This document shows, piece by piece, positions 44,155 through 53,156 of a DNA stretch of 64,000 nucleotides (within the stretch, counting starts at the first letter, position 1; every line of letters starts with the position of its first letter). The DNA comes from Equibacterium sp963662035. Its GTDB lineage: Bacteria; Bacteroidota; Bacteroidia; Bacteroidales; UBA932. The notes beneath the pieces are model-generated. The model ran no database searches. It saw nothing but the letters and a program-made list of their open reading frames with translations, and was not told the DNA's origin. Both the position numbers and the translations under genes were made by a program. The stretch is from contig CAVLDO010000004.1 in assembly GCA_963662035.1 (NCBI GenBank), positions 1 through 64,000 of the forward strand. Direction: 5' to 3'.

Positions 44155-44935
44155 GGCGGCAGCAGATGCCGCGCTTCGAGGCGCGTATGAAATCGCAGAT
44201 TTCCTTTGCGAACCGTCCGTCGGGGTATCTCTCCTCCACTATCGCAAGGGCGTTGGAGACATTGTTGTTCTCTTCGTAGATGATTTTGTAAACCCCTTTG
44301 ATCTCCTCTATGTCGGCGTTGCTGAAGCCTCTGCGGCGCAGGCCCACGATATTGATTCCCTCGTAAACGTTGGGACGGCCCGCACAGAGAATGTAAGGGG
44401 GGATGTCCTTGTTGGCGGCGCTGGCCCCGCCCAACATGGCGTGGGCTCCGATGTGGGTGAATTGGTGCACCATTGTGCCGCCGCCCACGATGGCCCAATC
44501 GTCGATGTCGGTCTCGCCCGCCAGACCCACGTGGCTCACGATTATGCAATGGTTGCCGATGCGGCAGTCGTGCGCAACGTGCGCGTAGGACATTATAAGG
44601 CAGTCATCTCCTATTTTGGTGAGGCGTTTGCCGCTGGCGGCCGTGCCCCGGTTCACCGTGGCGCATTCGCGGATTGTGGTGCGCTCCCCGATCTCGACCC
44701 AGGAGACCTCGCCGTCGAATTTGAGATCCTGGGGCACGGCGCCGACCACGGCTCCGGGGAATACCTGGCAATCCCTGCCCAACTTAACATATTCGTAGAT
44801 GACGGCGTGCGAGCGGATATGGCATCCGTCGGCTATTTCGACATTGTCTGCGATGTAGCAGAAAGGTTCAATCACCACATTCTTGCCGATTTTGGCATTA
44901 GGGTGGATGTAGGATAAATTGTCAGTCTGCATCAA
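44144..44935 (-). CDS. lpxA: UDP-N-acetylglucosamine acyltransferase LpxA
   Basis: A 263-residue trimeric left-handed beta-helix enzyme that catalyses the first step of lipid A synthesis. Hexapeptide repeats run from residue 9 to about 185 (IHPNAKIGKNVVIEPFCYIA). The catalytic His region MSYAHVAHDCRIGNHCIIVS and GGGTMVHQFTHIGAHAMLGG are present, and the C-terminal helical part includes GLRRRGFSNADIEEIKGVYK. It overlaps lpxC by 14 bp. In many Bacteroidetes the gene just upstream is an lpxC-fabZ fusion. Here it is lpxC alone. Confidence 0.96.
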   Translation of the reverse strand: MMQTDNLSYIHPNAKIGKNVVIEPFCYIADNVEIADGCHIRSHAVIYEYVKLGRDCQVFPGAVVGAVPQDLKFDGEVSWVEIGERTTIRECATVNRGTAASGKRLTKIGDDCLIMSYAHVAHDCRIGNHCIIVSHVGLAGETDIDDWAIVGGGTMVHQFTHIGAHAMLGGASAANKDIPPYILCAGRPNVYEGINIVGLRRRGFSNADIEEIKGVYKIIYEENNNVSNALAIVEERYPDGRFAKEICDFIRASKRGICCRRGE

Positions 44936-45839
44936 TTGTATAGAGTAAATTAGATTCCAGTAACATTTTGCACACGGCCGTGTTCACGCGGTGGCCCGTC
45001 TTGCTTGCAATTATTGTGCCCTTGAGCGGCGCCCCCAAAAGCGCGAAGTCGCCTATCATATCCAGCATCTTGTGGCGGACGATTTCGTCGGGGAAGTGCA
45101 GCTGCAGGTTGCTCAGGTATCCCTCCTTGACCTGTAGATTCTCCAGAGAGAAGAATGACTTGAGGCTCTGCAGGGTCGCCTCGTCGGGCAAATTCTCCAC
45201 AATCACTATGGCGTTGTCCATATCCCCGCCTTTGATGAGCCCCCGTGAGAGGAGAAACTGCAGCTCGTGCAGAAAGCAGAAGGTGCGGCAGGGGGCGATT
45301 TGCGCGGCATAGTCCACGCCGGCGTTATATGTAAAGCTCTGCAGCCCCAGCACTTTGGAATTGAAGTCGATGGACAGGCGCATTGTGCTCTCGTCAGATG
45401 GGAGAATCTCGATTGAGGCCCCGTCCTTTTCGCTGTAGCGGAATGGCTCCTTCAGGGCCAGATACTTGCGCTGGCCGCTCTGGGCCTCGAGGCCGTCGGC
45501 GGTGACGGCCTGCACATACGGCAGGGCGCTGCCGTCCAGAATGGGGACTTCCGCTGCGGACAGCTCCACCAGCATATTGTCCACGCCCAGACCGGCGGCG
45601 GCGCTCATCAGGTGCTCTATGGTGATTACAGTGGCATCGTTTTCAGTGAGGGCGGTGCTGCGGGAGGTGTCACCCACGTTTGAGGCCAGGGCGCGCACCG
45701 ATGCGCCGGGCCCGAGGTCGGTGCGGACAAACCTGATACCGCTGCCCGCTTCGGCGGGGCGGATGGTCATCGTTACCGGAGCTCCGGTGTGGAGCCCCTT
45801 GCCGGTGAAGGTGTATGATTTTTTAAGTGTATGTTGCAT
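44922..45839 (-). CDS. lpxC: UDP-3-O-acyl-N-acetylglucosamine deacetylase LpxC (no FabZ domain)
   Basis: A 305-residue zinc enzyme that catalyses the committed step of lipid A synthesis. GKGLHTGAPVTMTIRPAE is at the start, the first zinc ligand region is TIEHLMSAAAGLGVDN, then PILDGSALPY, CRTFCFLHE and DEIVRHKMLDMIGDFALLG with the other ligands, and GHRVNTAVCK at the end. Most Bacteroidetes carry a fused FabZ dehydratase (about 460 residues). This protein stops after LpxC and overlaps lpxA. The start abuts the lpxD stop codon. Confidence 0.95.
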   Translation of the reverse strand: MQHTLKKSYTFTGKGLHTGAPVTMTIRPAEAGSGIRFVRTDLGPGASVRALASNVGDTSRSTALTENDATVITIEHLMSAAAGLGVDNMLVELSAAEVPILDGSALPYVQAVTADGLEAQSGQRKYLALKEPFRYSEKDGASIEILPSDESTMRLSIDFNSKVLGLQSFTYNAGVDYAAQIAPCRTFCFLHELQFLLSRGLIKGGDMDNAIVIVENLPDEATLQSLKSFFSLENLQVKEGYLSNLQLHFPDEIVRHKMLDMIGDFALLGAPLKGTIIASKTGHRVNTAVCKMLLESNLLYTIDAD

Positions 45840-46847
45840 TCAGTTCTTTTTCTCTCCGTTTTTCTTGAAGACTGCGTAGGAACGCATAAAATGAATATAG
45901 GGCAGGGCGGGGTGCCCCATAAGGCTCTGACCGGGTTCTTTCTGGTCGTGCATCAGCCCGGACTTGGCGGCGAACGAGGTGTGGTCGGCCACGTGTATGT
46001 GTCCGCCAAGGCCCACCTGACCTCCCAGCACGCAGTGCTCGCCGATGTGGGTGCTGCCCGCAATGCCGCACATCGCGGCCATCACGGTGTTGGCCCCCAC
46101 CTCCACATTGTGGGCGATCATTACCAGATCGTCCAGCTTGACCCCCTTGTGGATGACTGTCGAACCCATCGCGGCGCGGTCCACGCAGGTGTTGGCGCCG
46201 ATTTCCACATTCTCCTCCAGCACCACGTTGCCGGTCTGCTGTATCTTCTTGTAGGTGCCGTCCTCGCGCGGGGCGAATCCAAAGCCGTCGGCACCTATGA
46301 TGCAGCCCGAATGCAGGATGCAGTTGTCGCCCACCACGCAGTCGTGGTAGATCTTGACGCCGGGGTAGATGGTTACATTGTTTCCGATGCGGACATTGTT
46401 GCCTATATATACTTGGGGATAAATCTGGCAGTCGCGGCCCACAATTGCCTTGCGCTCCACTACGGTGTAGTCGCCGATGTAGGTGCCGCGGCCCACTTTG
46501 CCCCGGACGGTGCGGCCGGCATTCAGCAGGCAGGCTATGGGGTTGGCCCTGCGGCGCGAACTCTTAAGGGCGGCGAAGTGCTCCAGAAGGTCGGCCACCG
46601 CCTGATAGGCATCGTCCACCGCTATCATGGTGGCGTTTACAGGCTCCCTGGGGGTGAACGAACGGTTCACCAGCACCACGCTGGCGCCGGTGGTGTAGAG
46701 ATATTTTTCGTATTTGGGGTTGGCCAGAAAGCAGATGTTGCCGCTCTTGCCATATTCGATTCTCGCAGGAGAAGATACCTGTACATCGGGATTGCCGATG
46801 ATCTCGCCTCCCAGATGTTCTGCAATTTCCCTTGCCGAAATAGTCAT
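45840..46847 (-). CDS. lpxD: UDP-3-O-acyl-glucosamine N-acyltransferase LpxD
   Basis: A 335-residue lipid A enzyme and first gene of the envelope operon. An N-terminal uridine-binding domain (SAREIAEHLGGEIIGNPDV, GNICFLANPKYEKYL) is followed by left-handed helix repeats (YIGDYTVVERKAIVGRDCQI, GADGFGFAPREDGTYKKIQQ). The catalytic His is in MIAHNVEVGANTVMAA. Upstream, TACATTTG on the minus strand (46883-46876) is its likely -7 box. Confidence 0.95.
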   Translation of the reverse strand: MTISAREIAEHLGGEIIGNPDVQVSSPARIEYGKSGNICFLANPKYEKYLYTTGASVVLVNRSFTPREPVNATMIAVDDAYQAVADLLEHFAALKSSRRRANPIACLLNAGRTVRGKVGRGTYIGDYTVVERKAIVGRDCQIYPQVYIGNNVRIGNNVTIYPGVKIYHDCVVGDNCILHSGCIIGADGFGFAPREDGTYKKIQQTGNVVLEENVEIGANTCVDRAAMGSTVIHKGVKLDDLVMIAHNVEVGANTVMAAMCGIAGSTHIGEHCVLGGQVGLGGHIHVADHTSFAAKSGLMHDQKEPGQSLMGHPALPYIHFMRSYAVFKKNGEKKN

Positions 46848-46875
46848 TTTCTGAAAAAATTAAATATATGGGCTG

Positions 46876-46883
46876 CAAATGTA
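46876..46883 (-). promoter_or_regulatory. lpxD -7 box
   Basis: Read on the minus strand this is TACATTTG, 28 nt before the lpxD start. It lies back to back with the rimP promoter. Confidence 0.6.
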
Positions 46884-46889
46884 ATAAAA

Positions 46890-46921
46890 TTTGCACAATA
46901 AAGCTATAAGGGCTATATTTG
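46890..46921 (+). promoter_or_regulatory. Promoter of rimP-nusA-infB
   Basis: TTTG at 46890-46893 and TATATTTG at 46914-46921, with 20 nt between, match the Bacteroidetes consensus exactly. The transcript would start near 46927. Confidence 0.8.
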
Positions 46922-46927
46922 TGGCCG

Positions 46928-46960
46928 AAATCGAGGGGCTGGACAGTCCCTCGATTTTTT
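46928..46960 (+). terminator. Promoter-proximal terminator or attenuator before rimP
   Basis: AAATCGAGGG (46928-46937) pairs perfectly with CCCTCGATTT (46948-46957), and a run of six T occupies 46955-46960. It lies immediately after the predicted start of the rimP transcript, and no gene ends here. It is therefore either an attenuator or a 5'-protective hairpin. Confidence 0.75.
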
Positions 46961-46994
46961 ATGTGACCTTCAAATATTGTAAAGTTCAGAGTTT

Positions 46995-47453
46995 ATGAAA
47001 CAGGCTGAAGTGTTGAAAGCGGCGGCAGAGAGCTATTCGCAGGAACACGGACTTTTTGTGGTGTCGGTGGATATCTCCCCCGACAACGATGTAGAGGTTG
47101 TAATCGAGGCCGACGAGCGCGACGTGACCCTCGACGACTGCGTGGATATGACCCGCTACATACAGGAGAGGGTAGACCGCGACCTGGAGGATTATTCTCT
47201 GACCATCGGCAGTGCCGGCCTCACCGCCCCTTTCAAGGTGCCCAGGCAGTGGAAGAAGGCGGTCGGGAGCGAGATTCAGATCACGCTCAAAAGCGGCTCC
47301 CGCATCAAGGCCGACCTGCTCTCGGCAGATGAAGACGGCATCAGAGTCTCCCGCCAGAAAAAGGTGGAGGGCAAGAAGGCGGCCCGGGAGACCGTGGTAG
47401 AGCACTTGACATACGAAGAAATCAAAACAGCAAAACCTATAATAAAATTTTAA
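46995..47453 (+). CDS. rimP: Ribosome maturation factor RimP
   Basis: A 152-residue protein that aids 30S assembly. The N-terminal alpha/beta domain (LFVVSVDISPDNDVEVVIEA, VTLDDCVDMTRYIQERVDRD, YSLTIGSAGL) and the C-terminal SH3-like domain (VGSEIQITLKSGSRIKADLL) fit RimP, although LTAP replaces the more usual VSSPG-type turn only in part. It is the first gene of the conserved rimP-nusA-infB operon. Confidence 0.92.
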   Translation: MKQAEVLKAAAESYSQEHGLFVVSVDISPDNDVEVVIEADERDVTLDDCVDMTRYIQERVDRDLEDYSLTIGSAGLTAPFKVPRQWKKAVGSEIQITLKSGSRIKADLLSADEDGIRVSRQKKVEGKKAARETVVEHLTYEEIKTAKPIIKF

Positions 47454-47459
47454 CGACAA

Positions 47460-48704
47460 ATGGAAGGGTTAAATCTTGTCAGCACTTTCGCTGAATTCAA
47501 AGAGGGCATGAACATAGACAGGCCGACGATGATGAGCGTCCTGGAGGAGGCTTTCCGTGCACAGCTCGAGAAGATGTACGGCGAGGGCTCCAAGTTCGAT
47601 ATAGTGATCAATATCGACAAGGGCGACTTTGAAATCTGGCGCACCCGCGAGGTGGTTGAGACGGTCGATGACCCCGCAACGCAGATCTCGCTCGAGGATG
47701 TCCGCAAGATAGACGACTCCTACGACATCGGCGAGGATTTCACCGAAGAGGTGAAGCTGAGCCAGTTTGGACGCCGAGGCATCCTGAACATACGCCAGAA
47801 CCTTGCCGGCCGCATTATGGACATCGACAAGGCCAACCTGTACAACAAATACAAAGAGCGCATCGGCGAGATAATCGTGGGCCAGGTGCACCAGTCCTGG
47901 AAGAAGGGCGCAGTGATTCACGACGAGGACAAGAACGAGCTGGTGCTGCCCAAGAGCGAGCAGATTCCCTCCGACTTCTTCCGCAAGGATGACACGGTCA
48001 AGGCCATAATCTCCAGCGTGGAGATGCGCAACAATTCGCCCGTCATCACACTCTCGCGTACATCCAACCTCTTTCTGGAGAAGCTCTTCGAGCAGGAGGT
48101 GCCCGAGATTTTCGATGGCCTGATCACCATAAAGAAGGTGGTGCGCATCCCCGGCGAGAGGGCCAAGGTGGCGGTGGAGTCTTACGACGACCGCATCGAC
48201 CCAGTGGGCGCCTGCGTGGGCGTCAAGGGCTCGCGTATCCACGGCATCGTGAAGGAGCTGCACAACGAGAACATCGATGTCATCAACTGGACCAACAACA
48301 AGCAGCTGCTGCTGCAGCGCGCCCTCTCTCCCGCAAAAATCTCCTCTATGGAGTTCAATGAGGCGACCAAGACAGTGAATGTGTATCTCAAGCCCTCCGA
48401 GGTCTCCGTGGCAATCGGCAAGGGCGGCTGCAACATCAAGCTTGCGGGTATGCTCATAGACTATCAGATCGAGGCCTACCGCGAGGCTGACGAGACCGAG
48501 TCCTCCGGCGTGGAGGAAGATGTGCTGCTGGAGGATTTCGGCGACGAAATCGACGGCTGGATCATCGAGGCCCTCAAGGGCATCGGGCTTGACACCGCCA
48601 AGAGCGTGCTGGCCCTCCCCGTGGAGGAGATCAGCCGCCGCGCCGACCTGGAAGACGAGACGGTGGAGGAGGTTCAGAAGATACTCCGGGCCGAGTTTGA
48701 ATAA
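47460..48704 (+). CDS. nusA: Transcription termination/antitermination factor NusA
   Basis: A 414-residue RNA-polymerase-binding factor. It has an N-terminal domain (about residues 1-125), an S1 domain (IGEIIVGQVHQSWKKGAVIH), and two KH domains with VKAIISSVEMRNNSPVITLS just before, VDPVGACVGVKGSRIHGIVK-type sequence near 240-260 and SVAIGKGGCNIKLAGMLIDY near 320-340. A short helical end (LKGIGLDTAKSVLALPVEE) follows. It lacks the two acidic repeats of the E. coli protein, as is usual in this phylum. It lies 6 nt after rimP. Confidence 0.95.
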   Translation: MEGLNLVSTFAEFKEGMNIDRPTMMSVLEEAFRAQLEKMYGEGSKFDIVINIDKGDFEIWRTREVVETVDDPATQISLEDVRKIDDSYDIGEDFTEEVKLSQFGRRGILNIRQNLAGRIMDIDKANLYNKYKERIGEIIVGQVHQSWKKGAVIHDEDKNELVLPKSEQIPSDFFRKDDTVKAIISSVEMRNNSPVITLSRTSNLFLEKLFEQEVPEIFDGLITIKKVVRIPGERAKVAVESYDDRIDPVGACVGVKGSRIHGIVKELHNENIDVINWTNNKQLLLQRALSPAKISSMEFNEATKTVNVYLKPSEVSVAIGKGGCNIKLAGMLIDYQIEAYREADETESSGVEEDVLLEDFGDEIDGWIIEALKGIGLDTAKSVLALPVEEISRRADLEDETVEEVQKILRAEFE

Positions 48705-48729
48705 TCGATAAAAACATAGGGGGATTAAA

Positions 48730-51567
48730 ATGTCAAAGATAAGAGCAAATAAAGTAGTTAAGGATTTTAACATTTCTCTTGGGACTCTGGTGGAGTTTCT
48801 ATCGAAGAAGGGTATTGAGATAGAGTCAAACCCCAGCGCTCAGCTCTCCGATGAGGCGTATGCCCTCGTGGAGAAGGAATTCGCAAAAGAGCACCAGCTC
48901 AAAGAGCAGTCCCGCAAGGTCGCCATCACCGTAAAGGAGATTACAGAGACTGCCCGCGCCAAGAGCGTGGAAGAGGAGCAGGAGGAGGTCCGCATCAAGA
49001 CCAACATTCTGGACAGCGGCTATTTCTCTACCAAGCCGGCAGACGAAAAACCTGCCGCAGAGAAGCCCGCGCCCGCTGTAAAGGAGTCTCAGGCGCCCGG
49101 GCAGGAGCCGGAAGCAAAAGGCCCGGCCGAAGCCGATGCCCCTGCCGCAGAAAAGCAGCCTGCCGCACCCGGGCAGAGCGCTGCGCCGCAGACTTCGCAG
49201 CCCGCACAGGGCCCCGGTCTCAAGGTGCTCGGCACAATAGATCTCGACTCCCGCAACCGCCCGGTCAAGCATGCGCCATCCCCCGCAGAAAAGCCTCAAC
49301 CGGTGCAGGAAGTCAAGTCGGAGCCCGAACAGAAATCAGGACAGGCCTTAGCTCCTGCGGCAGAGCAGAAAGAGGAACCCAAGGCCCCTGCCAAGCAGAC
49401 TGTCGAGCATATAGAAACAACTGTGGCGCAGCTCAAAGGTCCCGTGGTTCTGGACAAGATAAACCTTGATGAAATCCGCTCCAGAAGCGGCAGCCCGCGC
49501 GACAAAAAGAAGAAGCGCGACCGCATCCACAACCAGACCACTAAGGTTGACATCAACAAGCCCGGCACATACGCCGCCGCAGGCGCCGCCACAGCTGACA
49601 AGAACCGCCGAGGCAAGAAGAACCAGAATGCAGCAGCCGACAAGTTTGTGAGGGCCGAGGCTGATGCCGAGGCCGTACAGCGTCAGATCAAGGAGACCTA
49701 CGCCCGCCTCACCGAGAGCCGCAGCAAGACCAAGGGAAGCAAGCACCGCCGCGAGAAGCGTGAAATCTTCGAGCAGAAGCAGCAGGAAAATCTGCAGCAG
49801 GAGAGCTTGACAAGCAATGTTTTGAGAGTTACCGAGTTTGTTACGGTAAACGAGCTCGCCATAATGATGAACAACACCCCCGTGACCAAGGTCATAGAGG
49901 CCTGCATGAACCTGGGACAGATGGTTTCCATCAACCAGAGGCTCGAGGCGGACGTGCTGGTGCTGGTGGCCGAGGAGTTCGGCTATAAGATAGAGTTCAC
50001 CACCGCCGACGAGCAGGAGGCGTTGGAGCAGGAGGCGGACCGTCCCGAGGACCTGGTGCCCAGACCCCCCATCATCACCGTGATGGGCCACGTGGACCAC
50101 GGCAAGACCTCCCTGCTGGACTACATCCGCAAGTCCAACGTGATTGCGGGCGAGGCCGGCGGCATCACCCAGCACATCGGCGCCTACAATGTGGAGCTGC
50201 CCGACGGCCGCCGCATCACCTTCCTCGACACTCCGGGCCACGAGGCTTTCACCGCCATGCGTGCCCGTGGTGCCAAACTCACCGACATCGCCATAATCAT
50301 CATCGCCGCCGACGATGCGGTGATGCCCCAGACTGTGGAGGCCATCAACCACGCGCAGGCTGCCGGGGTGCCGATGGTATTCGCGATAAACAAGATAGAC
50401 AAGCCGGGCGCGAGCGGAGAAAAGATCCGCGAGCAGCTGGCCAATATGAACATTCTGGTGGAAGACTGGGGCGGCAAATACCAGTGCCAGGAGATCTCCG
50501 CCAAGAAGGGTATAAATGTGGACAAGCTGCTGGAGAAGGTGCTGCTTGAGGCTGATATGCTGGAGCTCAAGGCCAACCCCAACAAGCGCGCCGTGGGCAG
50601 CGTGGTGGAGTCCTCGCTCGACAAAGGGCGCGGCTATCTGGCCACCGTGCTGATTCAGGGCGGTACCCTGCACGTGGGCGACATTGTGCTGGCGGGCTGC
50701 TACACCGGCCGCGTGAAGGCGATGTTCAACGAGCGCGGGCAGAAAATCACCGAGGCGGGCCCCGCGACCCCCGTGTCGGTACTCGGCCTCAACGGCGCCC
50801 CCGCCGCAGGCGACACCATCAATGTCCTCGACGACGAGAAGGAAGCAAAGGAGATTGCCAACAAGCGCGAGCAGCTGCTCCGTATGCAGGGTCTGCGCTC
50901 TCAGCAGCACATCACCCTGGAGGAGATCGGCCGCCGCATAGCAATCGGCAACTTCAAGGAGCTCAACATAATCCTCAAGGCGGATGTGGACGGCTCCATC
51001 GAGGCTCTGGCCGACTCCCTCATCAAGCTCTCCACCGAGGAGGTCAAGGTCAATGTGATCCACAAGGCCGTGGGCGCGATTTCCGAGTCGGACGTGCTGC
51101 TGGCAGTGGCCTCCAACGCCATTATCATCGGCTTCCAGGTGCGCCCCAGCGCAGATGCACGCCGCCAGGCGGAGAAAGAGGGGATCGAAATCCGCCTCTA
51201 TTCGGTAATCTACGACGCCATCAACGAGGTCAAAGATGGTATAGAGGGTATGCTTGCGCCGGAAGAGAAGGAGCAGATCACAGCCACTGCGGAGGTGCGC
51301 GAGACCTTCAAGATCTCCAAGGTCGGCACCATTGCCGGCTGTATGGTCAAGGAGGGCAAGCTGACCCGCACCGCCAAGGTGCGCGTGATCCGCGACGGAA
51401 TCGTGGTTTACACGGGGCTGCTGGGTTCTCTCAAGCGCTTCAAGGACGATGTCAAGGAGGTTGCCGCCGGCTATGACTGCGGCATCAACATAGAGAATTT
51501 CAACGACATCAAGGTGGGCGACGTGATAGAGGCCTACACTATTGTGGAAATCAAGCGCACGCTATAG
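48730..51567 (+). CDS. infB: Translation initiation factor IF-2
   Basis: A 945-residue GTPase that places initiator tRNA on the 30S subunit. The N-terminal domain begins with the IF2N fold (VVKDFNISLGTLVEFLSKKG). A long, low-complexity Ala/Pro/Lys/Glu-rich linker runs from about residue 85 to 330, followed by a second IF2N-like part and the G domain with GHVDHGKTS near residue 453, DTPGHEAFTAMR and NKIDKPGAS. Domains II-IV follow. The last 6 bp overlap the convergent rmlD gene. Confidence 0.96.
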   Translation: MSKIRANKVVKDFNISLGTLVEFLSKKGIEIESNPSAQLSDEAYALVEKEFAKEHQLKEQSRKVAITVKEITETARAKSVEEEQEEVRIKTNILDSGYFSTKPADEKPAAEKPAPAVKESQAPGQEPEAKGPAEADAPAAEKQPAAPGQSAAPQTSQPAQGPGLKVLGTIDLDSRNRPVKHAPSPAEKPQPVQEVKSEPEQKSGQALAPAAEQKEEPKAPAKQTVEHIETTVAQLKGPVVLDKINLDEIRSRSGSPRDKKKKRDRIHNQTTKVDINKPGTYAAAGAATADKNRRGKKNQNAAADKFVRAEADAEAVQRQIKETYARLTESRSKTKGSKHRREKREIFEQKQQENLQQESLTSNVLRVTEFVTVNELAIMMNNTPVTKVIEACMNLGQMVSINQRLEADVLVLVAEEFGYKIEFTTADEQEALEQEADRPEDLVPRPPIITVMGHVDHGKTSLLDYIRKSNVIAGEAGGITQHIGAYNVELPDGRRITFLDTPGHEAFTAMRARGAKLTDIAIIIIAADDAVMPQTVEAINHAQAAGVPMVFAINKIDKPGASGEKIREQLANMNILVEDWGGKYQCQEISAKKGINVDKLLEKVLLEADMLELKANPNKRAVGSVVESSLDKGRGYLATVLIQGGTLHVGDIVLAGCYTGRVKAMFNERGQKITEAGPATPVSVLGLNGAPAAGDTINVLDDEKEAKEIANKREQLLRMQGLRSQQHITLEEIGRRIAIGNFKELNIILKADVDGSIEALADSLIKLSTEEVKVNVIHKAVGAISESDVLLAVASNAIIIGFQVRPSADARRQAEKEGIEIRLYSVIYDAINEVKDGIEGMLAPEEKEQITATAEVRETFKISKVGTIAGCMVKEGKLTRTAKVRVIRDGIVVYTGLLGSLKRFKDDVKEVAAGYDCGINIENFNDIKVGDVIEAYTIVEIKRTL

Positions 51568-52416
51568 CGCGGCTCTGCGGCGCAGGTTGCGGCAGAGCGC
51601 CGTGCGCCAGTCCTCCCTTGCGATGCCCAATTCGCTGCGGATCAGGGAGCAGTCAAGATAAGAATATTTCGGACGGGTGGCCTTCTGCGGGTACTCGTCC
51701 GATTTTATTTCCCGCACGCGGCAGCCGAGGCCCGCCCCGCTCATGATGGCGGCGGCAAAGTCGCTCCAGCTGCAGGCCCCCTCGCCGCTGTAGTGGAATA
51801 TCTCACCCCGCCGGTCTCCGATCCGGGGTAGGGCGGCCGCTATGGCTTGCGCAAGAGAGTCGGCGGCGGTGGGAGAGCCGATCTGGTCACAGACAACCCC
51901 CACTTCATCCCGGTCGCGCCCCAGGCGGAGCATCGTCTTCATAAAATTTCTGCCGAACGGGGAGTAGAGCCAGGAGGTGCGGACTATGATGCCGCGGCAG
52001 CCTGTGGCGCGCATCGCTCTCTCCCCGGAGAGTTTGCTTTGCCCGTAAACGCTCAGCGGGGCCGGAGAGTCGCTCTCGCGGTAGGGGGTGCGGCTGCGTC
52101 CGTCAAACACAAAGTCGGTGGAGATGTGCACCAGGGCGGCGCCGCATTCAAGGGCGGCTTCGGCAAGGTTGCGGACTCCGTCGGAGTTCACAGCAAAGCA
52201 GCGCTGTGCCTCGGCCTCGGCCCGCTCCACATCGGTGTAGGCGGCGCAGTTGATTATGGTGCCGACGCCTCTCTCCCTTGCAAACGCTTTCAGCGCCGCA
52301 GAGTCCAGAATGTCCAGCTCGTGCCCTGTGGAAAGAACATCAGCCTTTCCGGCAAGTTTCAGCTGCAGCTCCCGCCCCAGCTGTCCCCGGGCTCCGGCAA
52401 TCCAAATAACACTCAT
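51562..52416 (-). CDS. rmlD: dTDP-4-dehydrorhamnose reductase RmlD
   Basis: The protein has 284 residues from the ATG at 52416 (MSVIWIAGARGQLGRELQL). An in-frame TTG 21 bp upstream is less likely. It makes dTDP-L-rhamnose with NAD(P)H. It has the Rossmann GxxGQLG motif, INCAAYTDVERAE, STDFVFDG, the YGQSKLSGE active-site motif with Tyr and Lys, and VRTSWLYSPFGRNFM. No other rml genes are adjacent. The host can thus make rhamnose for its own envelope as well as strip it from glycans. Confidence 0.92.
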   Translation of the reverse strand: MSVIWIAGARGQLGRELQLKLAGKADVLSTGHELDILDSAALKAFARERGVGTIINCAAYTDVERAEAEAQRCFAVNSDGVRNLAEAALECGAALVHISTDFVFDGRSRTPYRESDSPAPLSVYGQSKLSGERAMRATGCRGIIVRTSWLYSPFGRNFMKTMLRLGRDRDEVGVVCDQIGSPTAADSLAQAIAAALPRIGDRRGEIFHYSGEGACSWSDFAAAIMSGAGLGCRVREIKSDEYPQKATRPKYSYLDCSLIRSELGIAREDWRTALCRNLRRRAAL

Positions 52417-52483
52417 AGATTGATATATTTCCGACAAAAATAGATATAAAAATCGGTCTTGGCATAATTCCGCCCTTTTATTA

Positions 52484-52491
52484 TATCTTTG
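52484..52491 (+). promoter_or_regulatory. -7 box of the DUF4290-ftsK unit
   Basis: TATCTTTG is 23 nt before the ATG at 52515. CTTG at 52458-52461 may be the -33 element with 22 nt spacing, slightly long. Confidence 0.6.
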
Positions 52492-52514
52492 CAGTTTAAA
52501 AGCCTAAAAACGAT

Positions 52515-53147
52515 ATGGACTACAATACATACAGAGACAAGCTTATACTGCCCGAATACGGACGGCACGTGCAGAAGATGATAGAAAGGGCCAAGGGGAT
52601 TGAAGACAGGCAGAAGCGTTCCGAGCAGATACAGGCCGTGGTTAACGTAATGGTGCTGCTGAACCCTTCTCTAAAGGAATTTCCCGACTACAAGCGCAAG
52701 CTTTGGGATCACGTATATGTGATTGCCGGCTACGATCTGGATATAGATTCGCCCTTTGGGGCGCCGCAGGCAGCCTCTGCCGCCAGCCGTCCGGAGCCGA
52801 TTCCGGTGGAGAAGCGCCCCATCAAGGCCAGCTGCTACGGCCGCAACATAGAGAATATGATAGATCTGGTGTCCGGCATAGACGATGCCGCAGTCCGCAC
52901 CGAGATGATCCGCAATCTGGCCCGCTATATGCGCCAGCAATATCTCATCTGGAACAAGGACACCGTGGCCGACGAGACCATACTCAAGGATATGGTGCGT
53001 TTGGCGGACGGCAAGATCACCATCCCGGAGGGGCTGGAGCTCGGCGCCGTGCACGGCGAATTCAACCGCCCCAGGCCCTTTGACGCGCGCTCCGCACAGC
53101 AGTTCGGCAAAAAGCGCGGCAAAAAGAAACACAAGAGCAACTTCTAA
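52515..53147 (+). CDS. DUF4290 protein
   Basis: A 210-residue Bacteroidetes-specific cytoplasmic protein of unknown role. The N-terminal family region reads MDYNTYRDKLILPEYGRHVQ and later LLNPSLKEFPDYKRKLWDHV, followed by a second helical part (SCYGRNIENMIDLVSGIDD). The C-terminus is very basic (KKRGKKKHKSNF). It is 9 nt upstream of ftsK, and this linkage suggests a role in cell division or chromosome handling, without direct evidence. Confidence 0.88.
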   Translation: MDYNTYRDKLILPEYGRHVQKMIERAKGIEDRQKRSEQIQAVVNVMVLLNPSLKEFPDYKRKLWDHVYVIAGYDLDIDSPFGAPQAASAASRPEPIPVEKRPIKASCYGRNIENMIDLVSGIDDAAVRTEMIRNLARYMRQQYLIWNKDTVADETILKDMVRLADGKITIPEGLELGAVHGEFNRPRPFDARSAQQFGKKRGKKKHKSNF

Positions 53148-53156
53148 CGCCCGCCG

